Assembly: GCF_009649815.1 (NCBI RefSeq)
Contig: NZ_WJIC01000012.1
Location: 62,001-126,000, forward strand
Source of the DNA: Nocardia sp. SYP-A9097
GTDB lineage: Bacteria; Actinomycetota; Actinomycetes; Mycobacteriales; Mycobacteriaceae
Reading direction: 5' to 3'
Length of the DNA stretch: 64,000 bases
A program made the position numbers and the translations under genes. Below are positions 7,965 through 16,511 of the stretch, piece after piece; the first letter of the stretch is position 1, and every line of letters begins with the position of its first letter. Below the pieces are notes generated by a model. That model did not search any database. It saw only the letters and a list, made by a program, of their open reading frames with translations, and was not told where the DNA came from.

Positions 7965-8867
7965 ATGACCACTGCATCCGATTCACGGCCCGCCGTGGTG
8001 GAAGACATCACCTTCGAGTCGACCTCGAAGTACGCCCAGGTCCGCCCCGATCTGAAGCTGCACTATCACGAGGCGGGCGTCGGCAACGGCCCCACCATCG
8101 TGCTGCTGCACGGCGGTGGTCCCGGCGCTTCGTCGTGGTCGAACTTCTCGAAGAACATTCCGGTGCTGGCACGTGAATTCCACGTGCTGGCGGTGGACCA
8201 GCCCGGCTTCGGGCTGTCCGACAAGCCCACCGAGCACCCGCAGTACTTCGTGCACTCGGCCTCGGCGCTCAAGGATCTCCTCGACACCCTGGGCATCATC
8301 GATCGCGTTCACCTGCTGGGCAATTCGCTCGGCGGTGGCGCGGCCACCCGATTCGCGCTCGACTACCCGGACCGCGCGGGCAAGCTGGTGCTGATGGGCC
8401 CGGGCGGGCTCTCCACCAACCTGTTCGCACCGGACCCCACCGAGGGCGTCAAACTGCTGTCGAAGTTCAATTACGAACCGACACAGGCGAATCTGGAAGC
8501 CTTCCTGCGGATCATGGTCTTCGACCAGAAGCTGATCACGCCGGAACTCGTCGCCGAACGCTTCGAATCGGCAAGTAAGCCGGAGTCTTTGGAAGCCACG
8601 CGTGCGATGGGTCGCTCCTTCGCCGGCGCGGACTTCGAGAAGGGCATGATCTGGCGCGACGCGTACAAGCTGCGTCAGCCCGTGCTGATGATCTGGGGCC
8701 GCGAGGACCGGGTGAACCCGATCGACGGCGCACTCGTGGCGCTGAAGATGGTCCCGCGCGTGCAACTGCACGTCTTCGGCGGCTGCGGCCACTGGGCCCA
8801 GCTGGAGAAGTTCGACGAATTCAACCGCCTGGCAACCGACTTCCTGCTCGGCGTCAAGGAGAAGTGA
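7965..8867 (+). CDS. hsaD: 4,9-DSHA hydrolase HsaD
   Basis: Alpha/beta-hydrolase of 300 residues of the meta-cleavage product hydrolase group. It splits the ring-cleavage product 4,9-DSHA into DOHNAA and 2-hydroxyhexa-2,4-dienoate. The oxyanion motif HGGGPGASSW is at residues 49-58 and the nucleophile is S121 in GNSLGG. The acid (WGREDRVNP) and histidine (GCGHWAQ) follow in order. It starts three bases after hsaA and overlaps the possible early GTG of hsaC, consistent with one operon. Confidence 0.95.
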   Translation: MTTASDSRPAVVEDITFESTSKYAQVRPDLKLHYHEAGVGNGPTIVLLHGGGPGASSWSNFSKNIPVLAREFHVLAVDQPGFGLSDKPTEHPQYFVHSASALKDLLDTLGIIDRVHLLGNSLGGGAATRFALDYPDRAGKLVLMGPGGLSTNLFAPDPTEGVKLLSKFNYEPTQANLEAFLRIMVFDQKLITPELVAERFESASKPESLEATRAMGRSFAGADFEKGMIWRDAYKLRQPVLMIWGREDRVNPIDGALVALKMVPRVQLHVFGGCGHWAQLEKFDEFNRLATDFLLGVKEK

Positions 8868-8869
8868 GC

Positions 8870-9769
8870 ATGAGTATTCGAGCGCTCGGATACATGCGCA
8901 TCGGGGCCACCGATATGGCGGCCTGGCGCGAGTACGGGCTCAAGGTGCTCGGCATGATGGAGGGCACCGGGCCCGACCCGGACGCCCTCTACCTGCGCAT
9001 GGATGATTTCCCGGCGCGCCTGGTGATCGTGCCGAGCGATGTGGACCGGCTGCAGGTCTCCGGCTGGGAGGTGACCGATGCTCCTGCGCTGCAGGCACTT
9101 CGGGAGAAGCTTTCCAAGGCCGGCGTCGCGTTCCGCGAGGGCACCAAGCAGGAGTTCGCCGACCGTCGCGTCGAGGCGATGATCTCGTTCCAGGACCCGT
9201 CCGGCAATGTGCTGGAAGCCTTCCACGGCTCGCAGTACCTGGCACGGCGTTTCGTCAGCCCGTACGGGCACAAGTTCGTCACCGCCGAGCAGGGTCTGGG
9301 CCATGTCGTGCTGACCTGCGACGACGATGCCGCCGCGCAGGCGTTCTACCAGGACATCCTGGGCTTCCGGCTGCGCGACTCGATGAAGCTGCCGCCGCAG
9401 ATGGTCGGCCGTCCCGCCGATGGTGATCCGGCCTGGCTGCGGTTCTACGGCTGCAACCCGCGTCATCACGCGCTGGCGTTCCTGCCCATGCCGAACCCGA
9501 CCGGCATTGTGCATCTGATGGTCGAGGTGGAGAATTCCGACGATGTCGGCCTCTGCCTGGATCGCGCGATGCGCAAGAAGGTGAAGATGTCGGCCACCCT
9601 CGGACGGCATATCAATGACAAGATGCTGTCGTTCTACATGAAGACACCGGGCGGATTCGATATCGAATTCGGTTGTGAGGGTTTGGAAGTCGAGGACGAG
9701 TCCTGGATCGCACGGGAATCCACCGCGGTGAGCCTGTGGGGACACGACTTCACGGTCGGATTCAAGTAG
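8870..9769 (+). CDS. hsaC: 3,4-DHSA extradiol dioxygenase HsaC
   Basis: Type I extradiol dioxygenase of 299 residues with two vicinal-oxygen-chelate halves. It performs iron-dependent meta cleavage of 3,4-DHSA. The C-terminal half holds the 2-His-1-Glu site: GLGHVVLTC, then GIVHLMVEV, then GGFDIEFG. I use the ATG at 8870, eight bases after GGAG; a GTG at 8864 overlapping the hsaD stop is the alternative but is too close to GGAG. Confidence 0.95.
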   Translation: MSIRALGYMRIGATDMAAWREYGLKVLGMMEGTGPDPDALYLRMDDFPARLVIVPSDVDRLQVSGWEVTDAPALQALREKLSKAGVAFREGTKQEFADRRVEAMISFQDPSGNVLEAFHGSQYLARRFVSPYGHKFVTAEQGLGHVVLTCDDDAAAQAFYQDILGFRLRDSMKLPPQMVGRPADGDPAWLRFYGCNPRHHALAFLPMPNPTGIVHLMVEVENSDDVGLCLDRAMRKKVKMSATLGRHINDKMLSFYMKTPGGFDIEFGCEGLEVEDESWIARESTAVSLWGHDFTVGFK

Positions 9770-9803
9770 CACGGGTTCCAGTAGCGAAAAGGGCGACAAC
9801 GCA

Positions 9804-10382
9804 ATGACAACGACGGACGACCAGCCCGAAATCGACGCACGTCAATTCCGGAATGTGCTGGGGCAGTTCTGCACCGGCATCACCGTCATCACCACCTTCG
9901 ACGGGGACGGTGCGCCGATCGGCTTCGCCTGCCAGTCGTTCGCCGCGCTCTCCCTGGAACCGCCGCTGGTCCTGTTCTGCCCCACCAAGGCCTCCAAGTC
10001 CTGGGCGGCGATCGAGGCCAACGGCAAGTTCTGCGTGAATATCCTCGCCGAGGAACAGCAGTCGGTCTGCGCCCGCTTCGGCTCACGCGAACCCGACAAG
10101 TTCGCCGGAGTCCCCTGGAGCACTTCCGCTTTGGAGGTTCCGGTACTGGGCGACGCCCTGGCCACGATCCAGTGCACCGTGGATCAGGTCGTCGACGGCG
10201 GCGATCACTACATTGTGATCGGCCGTGTGCAGGCCCTGTCGGAATCCACCGATTCCGGCAGGCCTCTGCTCTTCTACCGCGGGCAGTACACCGCCATCGA
10301 ACCGGAGAAGACCGTGCCCGCGCCCTGGCGTGCGGACCTGGAGCACTTCCTCACCACCACCACGCTCGATACCTGGCTGTGA
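9804..10382 (+). CDS. hsaB: Flavin reductase HsaB of the 3-HSA hydroxylase
   Basis: Flavin:NADH reductase of 192 residues (HpaC/DIM6 split-barrel family) that supplies reduced flavin to HsaA. Family motifs are RNVLGQFCTGITVITT near residue 14, PIGFACQSFAALSLEPPLV, and the C-terminal FYRGQY. It is the last gene of the hsaADCB operon, in the conserved order, and is followed by a very strong hairpin. The next gene is convergent. Confidence 0.93.
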   Translation: MTTTDDQPEIDARQFRNVLGQFCTGITVITTFDGDGAPIGFACQSFAALSLEPPLVLFCPTKASKSWAAIEANGKFCVNILAEEQQSVCARFGSREPDKFAGVPWSTSALEVPVLGDALATIQCTVDQVVDGGDHYIVIGRVQALSESTDSGRPLLFYRGQYTAIEPEKTVPAPWRADLEHFLTTTTLDTWL

Positions 10383-10411
10383 GGCGGGACGCTCCGCACT
10401 GAATCAATACC

Positions 10412-10452
10412 GCACAGCGCCCCTGTGGAATTCATCCACAGGGGCGCTGTGC
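10412..10452. terminator. Bidirectional hairpin terminator after hsaB
   Basis: Perfect 18-bp inverted repeat (10412-10429 with 10435-10452) with a five-base loop ATTCA. It separates hsaB from the convergent AraC gene. Confidence 0.8.
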
Positions 10453-10476
10453 ATTGTGGATGGCTGTGGACAACTA

Positions 10477-11409
10477 CTACGCGGCGGTGCGCGCCTGACG
10501 CCGGTATTGCCCCGGTGCCAAACCGTATTCACGCTTGAATGCCTTGCCGAAGGCGAATTCCGAGCTGTACCCCGCGCGGGCGGCGACCGTATCCATGGAC
10601 AGGTCGTCCTCGCGCAACAGACGCGCGGCGGTGGTGAGCCGCCAGCGGGTCAGGTACGCCAGCGGAGGCTCACCGACCATCGCATTGAACTTGCGGGCGA
10701 AGGCGGCGCGTGACAGTCCCACCCGGTCCGCCAGCGACTGCACGGTCCAGGCCGCGGACGGATCCTCATGCATGGCCGCCAAGGCCGGCGCGACGGCCGG
10801 ATCACGCAGTGCCGCAGCCCATCCCGCGTCCGCCGACTGCGGCTGCTCCTCCACCCAGGCGCGCAGAATATAGAGCAGTAGCGAATCGATGAGCGCGGGC
10901 ACGATGCCGTGCGAACCCATTCGCGGGTTGTCCAGTTCCGCGCCGAGCAAGGCGATGGCGGCGGCCAGTTCCGGGTGGCGACCGTGCCTCGCGGGCAGAT
11001 AGATCACCTCCGGCAACTGCCGCAGCAGCGGATGCGGCCGCTGTCCGTCCAGGTGATAGTTGCCGCAGAGCAGGCTGGTGACCGGACCGTCCCCACCGAG
11101 CTGGACCGCGCCGACGGGCGGGCGCTGAATGTACTGATCCGGGCGCGGCACCGCCGGTGGAGTATCGGGATGGTCGGCGAGGATATGACCCGAGCCGTCG
11201 CGCACGAACACCACATCGCCGGGGCCGAGCGCGATCGGATCGGCGGTCTGTGCGGACGGGTATATCCAGCAGGTGCCGTGCAGCACGACATGGAATCCGG
11301 CGCCCGCCGTCCGCGGCAATCGCAGCGCCCACGGCGCACGCCCTTCGGTACGAACCGAATTCGGCGCGCCGGTCCGCATGGAGGCCAGCGCCTCGCTGAG
11401 CACATCCAC
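10477..11409 (-). CDS. AraC family transcriptional regulator, cupin-type sensor
   Basis: Regulator of about 310 residues. The N-terminal half is an AraC-binding cupin (FHVVLHGTCWIYP, LGPGDVVFV); the C-terminal half has two helix-turn-helices (QSLADRVGLSRAAFARKF and DTVAARAGYSSEFAFGKAF). The GTG at 11409 is preferred: AGGAG lies seven bases upstream, and the protein then begins VDVLSEALASM, the typical start of this group. An earlier start at 11457 would put a 22-bp palindrome inside the gene. Target unknown; the oxidoreductase just upstream on the same strand is a plausible one. Confidence 0.85.
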   Translation of the reverse strand: MDVLSEALASMRTGAPNSVRTEGRAPWALRLPRTAGAGFHVVLHGTCWIYPSAQTADPIALGPGDVVFVRDGSGHILADHPDTPPAVPRPDQYIQRPPVGAVQLGGDGPVTSLLCGNYHLDGQRPHPLLRQLPEVIYLPARHGRHPELAAAIALLGAELDNPRMGSHGIVPALIDSLLLYILRAWVEEQPQSADAGWAAALRDPAVAPALAAMHEDPSAAWTVQSLADRVGLSRAAFARKFNAMVGEPPLAYLTRWRLTTAARLLREDDLSMDTVAARAGYSSEFAFGKAFKREYGLAPGQYRRQARTAA

Positions 11410-11428
11410 GCTGCTCTCCTCACACTCC

Positions 11429-11450
11429 GGCACCCGAGTGCTCGGGTGCC
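11429..11450. promoter_or_regulatory. 22-bp perfect palindrome before the AraC gene
   Basis: Ten-base arms GGCACCCGAG and CTCGGGTGCC flank TG. It lies in the 60-bp gap between the oxidoreductase stop (11470) and the AraC start (11409). It could be an operator or, as RNA, an 8-bp hairpin with a six-base loop acting as terminator or attenuator. Confidence 0.55.
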
Positions 11451-11469
11451 GTCCCACTGTCCGATGCCC

Positions 11470-12396
11470 TCACTCGACGGTCAGTACGACCTTGCCGACA
11501 GTCTGCCCGGCCGCGACGATTTCGTGCGCCTTGCCCGCGTCCGCCAGCGGCAGCGTCTCGGCAATGGTCGGCCGGATCAGGCCGGCGTCGACCAGCTCCG
11601 CGATCGCCTCCAGCGCAGCGTAATCCGGCTCCACGGAGACTCCGGCGAAGCGCCGCCCGGACGCCTGGACCGTGGCCGCCAGCTCCCGGTTCACATGCTC
11701 GAGAATGCTCACCAGTACTCCGCCCGGCTTCAGCACCGACAGCGACCGCAGACCATCGGCCACCGAATCGAAGACCACATCCATATCCCGCACCGCCTCG
11801 GTGAAATCGGTTGTGCGGTAGTCGATTACCTCGTCGGCTCCGAGCCCGCGCACATAGTCGTGTTTGGCGGCACCGGCCAGCGCGATCACATACGCTCCGC
11901 GGGCCTTCGCGATCTGTACCGCCAGATGCCCGACGCCGCCGGCGGCCCGGTGGATCAGCACCCGGTCGCCTTCCTTGACAGCCGCCTTGTCCACCAGTCC
12001 CTGCCACGCGGTCAGCGCGGCCAGCGGCAATGCCGCGGCCTCGATGTGGTTCAGCGACTTGGGCTTTCGCGCCAACTGCCGGGACGGTGCCGCGACGTAC
12101 TCCGCGTATCCGGTGGCCGCACGCGGGAAGAACGGCATACCGTAGACCTCTTCGCCGATCTCGTAGCGCGCGCCCGGCCCCGCCTCCTCGACCACGCCGG
12201 AGATATCCCAGCCGACCCCATACGGCGGCTGCCCCAGCAGCGGGAAGGCTCCGGACCGGACCGCCACATCCACCGGATTCACACCACTCGCATGCACCCG
12301 CACCAGCACCTCACCCGACAGCGGTTCCGGCCGCTCGATCTCGACCAGCTCCAGTACCTCGGGCCCGCCGAAGGTCTGCTGAATCACCGCGCGCAT
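11470..12396 (-). CDS. NADP-dependent MDR oxidoreductase (zinc-free quinone reductase type)
   Basis: Medium-chain dehydrogenase/reductase of 308 residues. The N-terminal GroES-like fold has GEVLVRVHASGVNPVD and GWDISGVV; the Rossmann motif is AAGGVGHLAVQIAKARG around residue 150. The zinc ligands of alcohol dehydrogenases are absent, as in quinone oxidoreductases. Substrate unknown. The ATG at 12396 has GGGAG upstream and is preferred to a GTG six codons earlier. Same strand as the AraC gene downstream, which may regulate it or share a transcript. Confidence 0.85.
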   Translation of the reverse strand: MRAVIQQTFGGPEVLELVEIERPEPLSGEVLVRVHASGVNPVDVAVRSGAFPLLGQPPYGVGWDISGVVEEAGPGARYEIGEEVYGMPFFPRAATGYAEYVAAPSRQLARKPKSLNHIEAAALPLAALTAWQGLVDKAAVKEGDRVLIHRAAGGVGHLAVQIAKARGAYVIALAGAAKHDYVRGLGADEVIDYRTTDFTEAVRDMDVVFDSVADGLRSLSVLKPGGVLVSILEHVNRELAATVQASGRRFAGVSVEPDYAALEAIAELVDAGLIRPTIAETLPLADAGKAHEIVAAGQTVGKVVLTVE

Positions 12397-12540
12397 TGTC
12401 TTCTCCCTAACCACCGCTGTTCTCCGGCCACTCCGGCGAACCGAACAACGACAACGTTAGAGAGAAGACGAAAGACTCTGAATAGCTTAAAATCTCCAGT
12501 CTTTATCCGCACGTATCACCCGTGAGACGTGCGGCAGCAG

Positions 12541-13230
12541 CTACCCGAACAGTCCGAGCTGCGCGGCGCGCACACCCACCTGGAAGCGCGTGGTCACCTC
12601 GAGTCTCGACATGAGGTCCGCGACATTGCGCCGATACGTCCGCAGCGAGATATCCAGATTCCGCGCCGCCACCTCATCGGTGACCCCACTGTTCAAGGCA
12701 TCCAGCACGGCCAGCGCCCGCTCGTCGAAACCCGCCTGCCCGAACCCCGGCCGCGACGCCAGCCGAGCAGCGGATTCCCATGTCATAGTGGCGAATTGGT
12801 GAATGACCCCGATCAACGCGGGATCCCGGACCATCACCATGTAGGGCCGCTGCGCCCCCGCCCCACTCCACAGCACCGCCGCATGCCGATCGATAATGAA
12901 GGTGTTCTGGAAGTCGTGACTGGACACCCGAATCTTCGGGCTGAGCGTCGAATCCTCCAGCAGCGGCTTTCGATCCCGCGAATCCAGGAAGTCCGGCGAA
13001 TACAGCAGTCGAATCTGCTTCCCCGTCGACATCAACTCCCGCACCGCCAAATGCCCCAGCGCGTAATGGTCCTCCAGCCGCATCGGACTGGACACCGCCA
13101 CCACCGCCTCGGTCCGCACCCGCTGCAGTAACTGCTGCACATCACTACCGAGATCCCCGCTCGGGCGAAGCCGGACTATGCCGGGCGCGATTACCGTGTG
13201 CTGCCGCATTTCCCCATCATGTGCCGACAC
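12541..13230 (-). CDS. LuxR-type helix-turn-helix regulator
   Basis: Protein of 229 residues. The N-terminal part (SPMRLEDHYALGHLAVREL, IRLLYSPDFLD, FIIDRHAAVLWSG) resembles the sensor-like domain found in actinobacterial stand-alone LuxR proteins. The C-terminal 60 residues form the DNA-binding helix-turn-helix (DEVAARNLDISLRTYRRNV). There is no receiver domain, so it is not a classical response regulator. The start is uncertain: GTG at 13230 or ATG at 13209. It is divergent from the acyl-CoA dehydrogenase pair and may control it. Confidence 0.75.
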   Translation of the reverse strand: MSAHDGEMRQHTVIAPGIVRLRPSGDLGSDVQQLLQRVRTEAVVAVSSPMRLEDHYALGHLAVRELMSTGKQIRLLYSPDFLDSRDRKPLLEDSTLSPKIRVSSHDFQNTFIIDRHAAVLWSGAGAQRPYMVMVRDPALIGVIHQFATMTWESAARLASRPGFGQAGFDERALAVLDALNSGVTDEVAARNLDISLRTYRRNVADLMSRLEVTTRFQVGVRAAQLGLFG

Positions 13231-13306
13231 CCAGCACTTTCGCCAGAGTTGGCAGCTTCATGTCACAGTCGGCGAAAGCCGTTCGCCGGCTGCCTACTTT
13301 CACGCC

Positions 13307-14488
13307 ATGCAGATCAGTTTCACCGCGGAACAAGAGCGGTTGCGCAAGCAGCTCCGCGAGTACTTCACCGAGCTCATGACACCGGAGCTACGCGCCGGGC
13401 TCACCGGACCGGGCGGCGAATTCGGAGACGGCACCGCCTACAAGGAAATGGTCCGGACACTGGGACGGGACGGGTGGCTGGCACTCGGCTGGCCGCAGGA
13501 GTACGGCGGACAGCACCGGCCCATGGTGGAGCAGATGATCTTCACCGATGAAGCCGCGAAAGCAGGTGTGCCCATCCCCTACCTGACCATCAACACCGTC
13601 GGACCGACCATCATGCGTTACGGCACCGAGGCACAGAAGGCCGAGTACCTGCCGCGAATCGCCAAGGGCGAGTTGCACTTCGCCATCGGCTACTCCGAAC
13701 CGGACGCCGGAACCGACCTGGCTTCGCTGCGCACCAGGGCCGTAAGGGACGGCGACGACTATGTGGTCAACGGCGAGAAGATGTGGACCAGCCTCATCGA
13801 ATATGCCGACTACGTCTGGCTCGCGGCTCGCACCGACCCGAATGTCGGTAAACACCAGGGCATCTCGGTGTTCATCGTGCCGACGGACGCCGAGGGATTC
13901 TCCTGGACCAAGGTGCACACCATGGCCGGGGTCGGCACCAGCGCCACCTACTACTCGGGCGTGCGGGTACCCGCCACGAACCTGGTGGGCGGCTTGAACC
14001 AGGGGTGGTCGCTGATCACCAACCAGCTCAATCACGAGCGGGTTTCGCTCAGTTCCGCTGCCCCACTTCAGGAATCGCTCCGCCAGGTACGCGCCTGGGC
14101 ACAGCGGACCCACCGCCCCGACGGCACCCGGGTCATCGACTCCGAATGGGTGCGCATCCACCTCGCCCGCGTCCACGCCCACGCCGAATACCTGAAACTC
14201 CGCAATTGGCGCACCGCCTGGGCCGCTCAATCAGGCGACCTGCGCCCCGAGGAGGCGTCGGCGACAAAAGTTTTCGGCACCGAATTCGCCACCGAGGCAT
14301 ACCGACTGCTTATGGAAGTACTGGGCACCGACGCCATAATCCGAGCCGACTCCCCCGGAGCCCTGCTGCGCGGCCGCATAGAGCGCTTCCACCGCTCCTC
14401 GCTGATCCTGACCTTCGGCGGCGGCATCAACGAGGTGCAGCGCGACATCATCGCCAAAACCGCACTGCGCCTGCCCGTAACCCGCTGA
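13307..14488 (+). CDS. Acyl-CoA dehydrogenase, large-type subunit of a FadE pair
   Basis: Acyl-CoA dehydrogenase of 393 residues. It shows the flavin and substrate motifs GYSEPDAGTDLASLRT, NGEKMWTS and the C-terminal FGGGINEVQRDIIA. It resembles the FadE26/FadE17/FadE29 group, whose members pair with a second subunit to form alpha2beta2 enzymes for steroid or branched acyl-CoAs. The ATG at 13307 follows TACTTT (13295-13300) by six bases with no ribosome-binding site, so a leaderless mRNA is likely. The partner gene starts 38 bases downstream. Exact orthologue not decided. Confidence 0.85.
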   Translation: MQISFTAEQERLRKQLREYFTELMTPELRAGLTGPGGEFGDGTAYKEMVRTLGRDGWLALGWPQEYGGQHRPMVEQMIFTDEAAKAGVPIPYLTINTVGPTIMRYGTEAQKAEYLPRIAKGELHFAIGYSEPDAGTDLASLRTRAVRDGDDYVVNGEKMWTSLIEYADYVWLAARTDPNVGKHQGISVFIVPTDAEGFSWTKVHTMAGVGTSATYYSGVRVPATNLVGGLNQGWSLITNQLNHERVSLSSAAPLQESLRQVRAWAQRTHRPDGTRVIDSEWVRIHLARVHAHAEYLKLRNWRTAWAAQSGDLRPEEASATKVFGTEFATEAYRLLMEVLGTDAIIRADSPGALLRGRIERFHRSSLILTFGGGINEVQRDIIAKTALRLPVTR

Positions 14489-14526
14489 CCGCAGCGAATA
14501 CCACCCGCCAACTCTGCGAGGAACTC

Positions 14527-15663
14527 ATGGATTTCGCCCATTCCGAGGCCCAGCAAGACCTTTCCGACCTCACCCGCGACCTGCTCTCCGACTGGTCATC
14601 CCGCAACCCCCACCCGACTACCACCGGATTCGAGCGGGCGCTCTGGTCCGCGGCGGCAGCGGCCGGACTACTCGAGGCAGCCCTGCCGACCACGGTGGGC
14701 GGCGGTGGATTCGGTGTGCTGGAACAGTGCAGCATCCTCATCGAAATCGGCCGCACCGTAGCCCCGTTGCCCTACCTCCCCACCATCTCCATCTGCGCCG
14801 CCACTCTCGCCCAATTCGGCACCGAACAGCAGATCGAGCGCTGGGTGGCTCCGGCCCTGCGCGGAGAAATCACGCTCGCGCCCGCGCTGGGCGACGCGAC
14901 CACCCTCGGAGTCGGAGTGCGCGCCGTCCCGACCGAAAATGGTTGGCGCATAAGCGGATCACGAGGCGTAGTGCCCGCGGGCTCGTTCGCCGACGCCTTC
15001 CTGGTGGAGGCATCCACCGACTCCGGATCACTGCTGGCCATGGTCGACCGCACCACGGACGGCCTCGAGATCCAGGAGCAGCGCGTCGTAGACGCGAGCG
15101 ACACAGCACTTCTCGAATTCGACAACCTCTTGATCAACGACGACGCGATCATCGGTGTGACACCCGGCGATGTCAGCCCACACTCGGGCGACTACACAGC
15201 CACAGTTCAGAATCCCGTTCGCTGGGCGCATCGGCGGTCAACCATCGCGTCCTGCGCCCACCAGCTCGGTGTCCTCGAACGGGCAGTGGAGATGACCGCC
15301 GCCTACGCCCGCGACCGCCACCAGTTCGGCAAGCCGATCGGCTCCTTCCAAGCGGTCCGCCAACGCCTCGCCGACGCCCACATCGACGTGGACGCCGTCC
15401 GCCTCGCCCTTTGGCAAGCGGCCTGGCTCGAATCCGAGGACCACCCCTGCGATTTCGAACTGGAGGTAGCCGCCTTCTGGTCAGCCGAAGCAGGCCACCG
15501 AGTAGCCCACACCGCCGTCCACATCCACGCCAGCACCGGCATCTACCTGCACTTCCCCCTCCACCGCTACTTCACCGCCGCCAAACGCACCGAATTCGCG
15601 ACCGGCGGCGCCACGCCCCACCTCCGAATGCTCGGAGACCTTCTAGCCGCTGAACCTGCCTGA
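14527..15663 (+). CDS. Acyl-CoA dehydrogenase, partner subunit of a FadE pair
   Basis: Acyl-CoA dehydrogenase-fold protein of 378 residues, more divergent than its upstream neighbour. Conserved parts are PTTVGGGGFGVLEQC, AYARDRHQFGKPIGSFQAV and a C-terminal HFPLHRYFTAAKRTEF. This matches the FadE27/FadE18/FadE28 type that forms heterotetramers with the adjacent dehydrogenase. Substrate unknown; a steroid side-chain or related CoA ester is suggested only by location among steroid genes. No KstR operator was found before the pair. Confidence 0.85.
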   Translation: MDFAHSEAQQDLSDLTRDLLSDWSSRNPHPTTTGFERALWSAAAAAGLLEAALPTTVGGGGFGVLEQCSILIEIGRTVAPLPYLPTISICAATLAQFGTEQQIERWVAPALRGEITLAPALGDATTLGVGVRAVPTENGWRISGSRGVVPAGSFADAFLVEASTDSGSLLAMVDRTTDGLEIQEQRVVDASDTALLEFDNLLINDDAIIGVTPGDVSPHSGDYTATVQNPVRWAHRRSTIASCAHQLGVLERAVEMTAAYARDRHQFGKPIGSFQAVRQRLADAHIDVDAVRLALWQAAWLESEDHPCDFELEVAAFWSAEAGHRVAHTAVHIHASTGIYLHFPLHRYFTAAKRTEFATGGATPHLRMLGDLLAAEPA

Positions 15664-15712
15664 CCTGCTCGTACATACCTGACGATTGCGGTGCTCTGTG
15701 TATGTTTGTGGC

Positions 15713-15946
15713 ATGTCCCGATTGGACCGCATCACATCCGACCCCGAGATCTGTCACGGCAAGCCCGCAATACGTGGACTTCGCTACCCGGTGGAGATGC
15801 TGCTGGAATTGCTGGCGGCGGGGATGAGCACCGAAGACATCCTCGACGACTATCCCGATCTGGAAACCGAAGATATCCTCGCAGCGCTCGAGTACGCTGC
15901 CATCGTGACCGCTCAGCGCACCACGATTCCGTTCAACGCGGCGTGA
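15713..15946 (+). CDS. DUF433 antitoxin-like protein (copy 1)
   Basis: Protein of 77 residues, DUF433, a MerR/HTH-like family that serves as antitoxin to DUF5615 PIN-like toxins. Motifs are RITSDPEICHGKPAIRG and VEMLLELLAAGMS. TATGTT at 15701-15706 ends six bases before the ATG and no ribosome-binding site is present, so it is probably leaderless. The stop overlaps a GTG that begins a short DUF5615-like reading frame, the normal partner arrangement, but that frame is broken. About 70% identical to copy 2 at 16859 over 67 residues. Confidence 0.82.
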   Translation: MSRLDRITSDPEICHGKPAIRGLRYPVEMLLELLAAGMSTEDILDDYPDLETEDILAALEYAAIVTAQRTTIPFNAA

Positions 15947-16026
15947 AGTTCCTCGTAGATGCGCAGTGTTGTCGAACTCGGGCGAGACCGGCTGGTTGCC
16001 CATGCGAGCCGGGAATCCGACGGTGA
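15943..16026 (+). pseudogene. Remnant of a DUF5615 PIN-like toxin
   Basis: A GTG overlapping the DUF433 stop opens with KFLVDAQ, close to the conserved MKFLVDA start of DUF5615 toxins, but the frame stops after 27 residues (full toxins are about 115). No continuation of the family was found in the other two frames downstream. Best read as the decayed toxin of the upstream antitoxin. Confidence 0.5.
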
Positions 16027-16292
16027 AACAGGTTCGTGATTCCCTTGCCGAGGAACTGCCCTGGCTGATGTGGCTTCCCACGGATGCACGTACACAGTGT
16101 GCCGAGGAGTTGCACAGTCAGATGCTCGCCGGCACGGAAGCCATTCCGTCACTTACCGTTTCACAATTATTGAGGGAGTGGCAAGCTACCGCTGAAATCT
16201 ACTCCGACCCCGAGCTTGCCCAGCGGCTACGCGGGCCGTTCGACACGACCGATGCGGTCGAGGTCGAACGCCCGAGTACCGTCGTCGGCTGA
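16002..16292 (+). CDS. Hypothetical protein
   Basis: Possible 96-residue protein starting at ATG 16002; GTG 15966 is an alternative. It contains PWLMWLPTDARTQCAEEL and a C-terminal LLREWQATAEIYSDPELA. I recall similar C-termini in actinobacterial antitoxin-like hypotheticals but cannot assign a family. It overlaps the end of the decayed toxin frame and is convergent with a short gene fragment at 16313. No ribosome-binding site stands out. Confidence 0.45.
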   Translation: MRAGNPTVKQVRDSLAEELPWLMWLPTDARTQCAEELHSQMLAGTEAIPSLTVSQLLREWQATAEIYSDPELAQRLRGPFDTTDAVEVERPSTVVG

Positions 16293-16312
16293 CAGGGCGG
16301 ACCCAGGCTCAC

Positions 16313-16480
16313 CTAGGTGACAGGTGGGTTGTCCTCGATGTCCAGTCGCGATTCTCGCGCTACCGGCCGGATCGTCTTACCGAGTTCGTATGCCAGTCGT
16401 GTTGCCTCGCTGGCTTCTTCGGCTCCAGGCTCACATATCCGACGATCGCGGATCTCCGCCCATTCGGAATGCTCAGCCAT
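16313..16480 (-). CDS. Short protein resembling the N-terminus of an XRE-type antitoxin
   Basis: 55 residues starting at ATG 16480. The start MAEHSEWAEIRDRR followed by EATRLAYELGKTIR looks like the N-terminal segment of XRE helix-turn-helix antitoxins, but the DNA-binding part that should follow is absent and the frame ends at DNPPVT. It may be a truncated antitoxin. No toxin gene is beside it. Confidence 0.45.
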   Translation of the reverse strand: MAEHSEWAEIRDRRICEPGAEEASEATRLAYELGKTIRPVARESRLDIEDNPPVT

Positions 16481-16511
16481 GGCTCTATCTTCCTCGGCGG
16501 GCTGGAGAGTG

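Noticed and set aside
10909..12525. 538-codon frame opposite the AraC and oxidoreductase genes
   Set aside because: Arg/His/Pro-rich shadow; both minus-strand genes have clear domains.
15959..16040. Attempt to join the broken DUF5615 toxin to a downstream frame by a single frameshift
   Set aside because: Neither alternative frame continues the toxin family pattern, so a simple sequencing frameshift is not supported.
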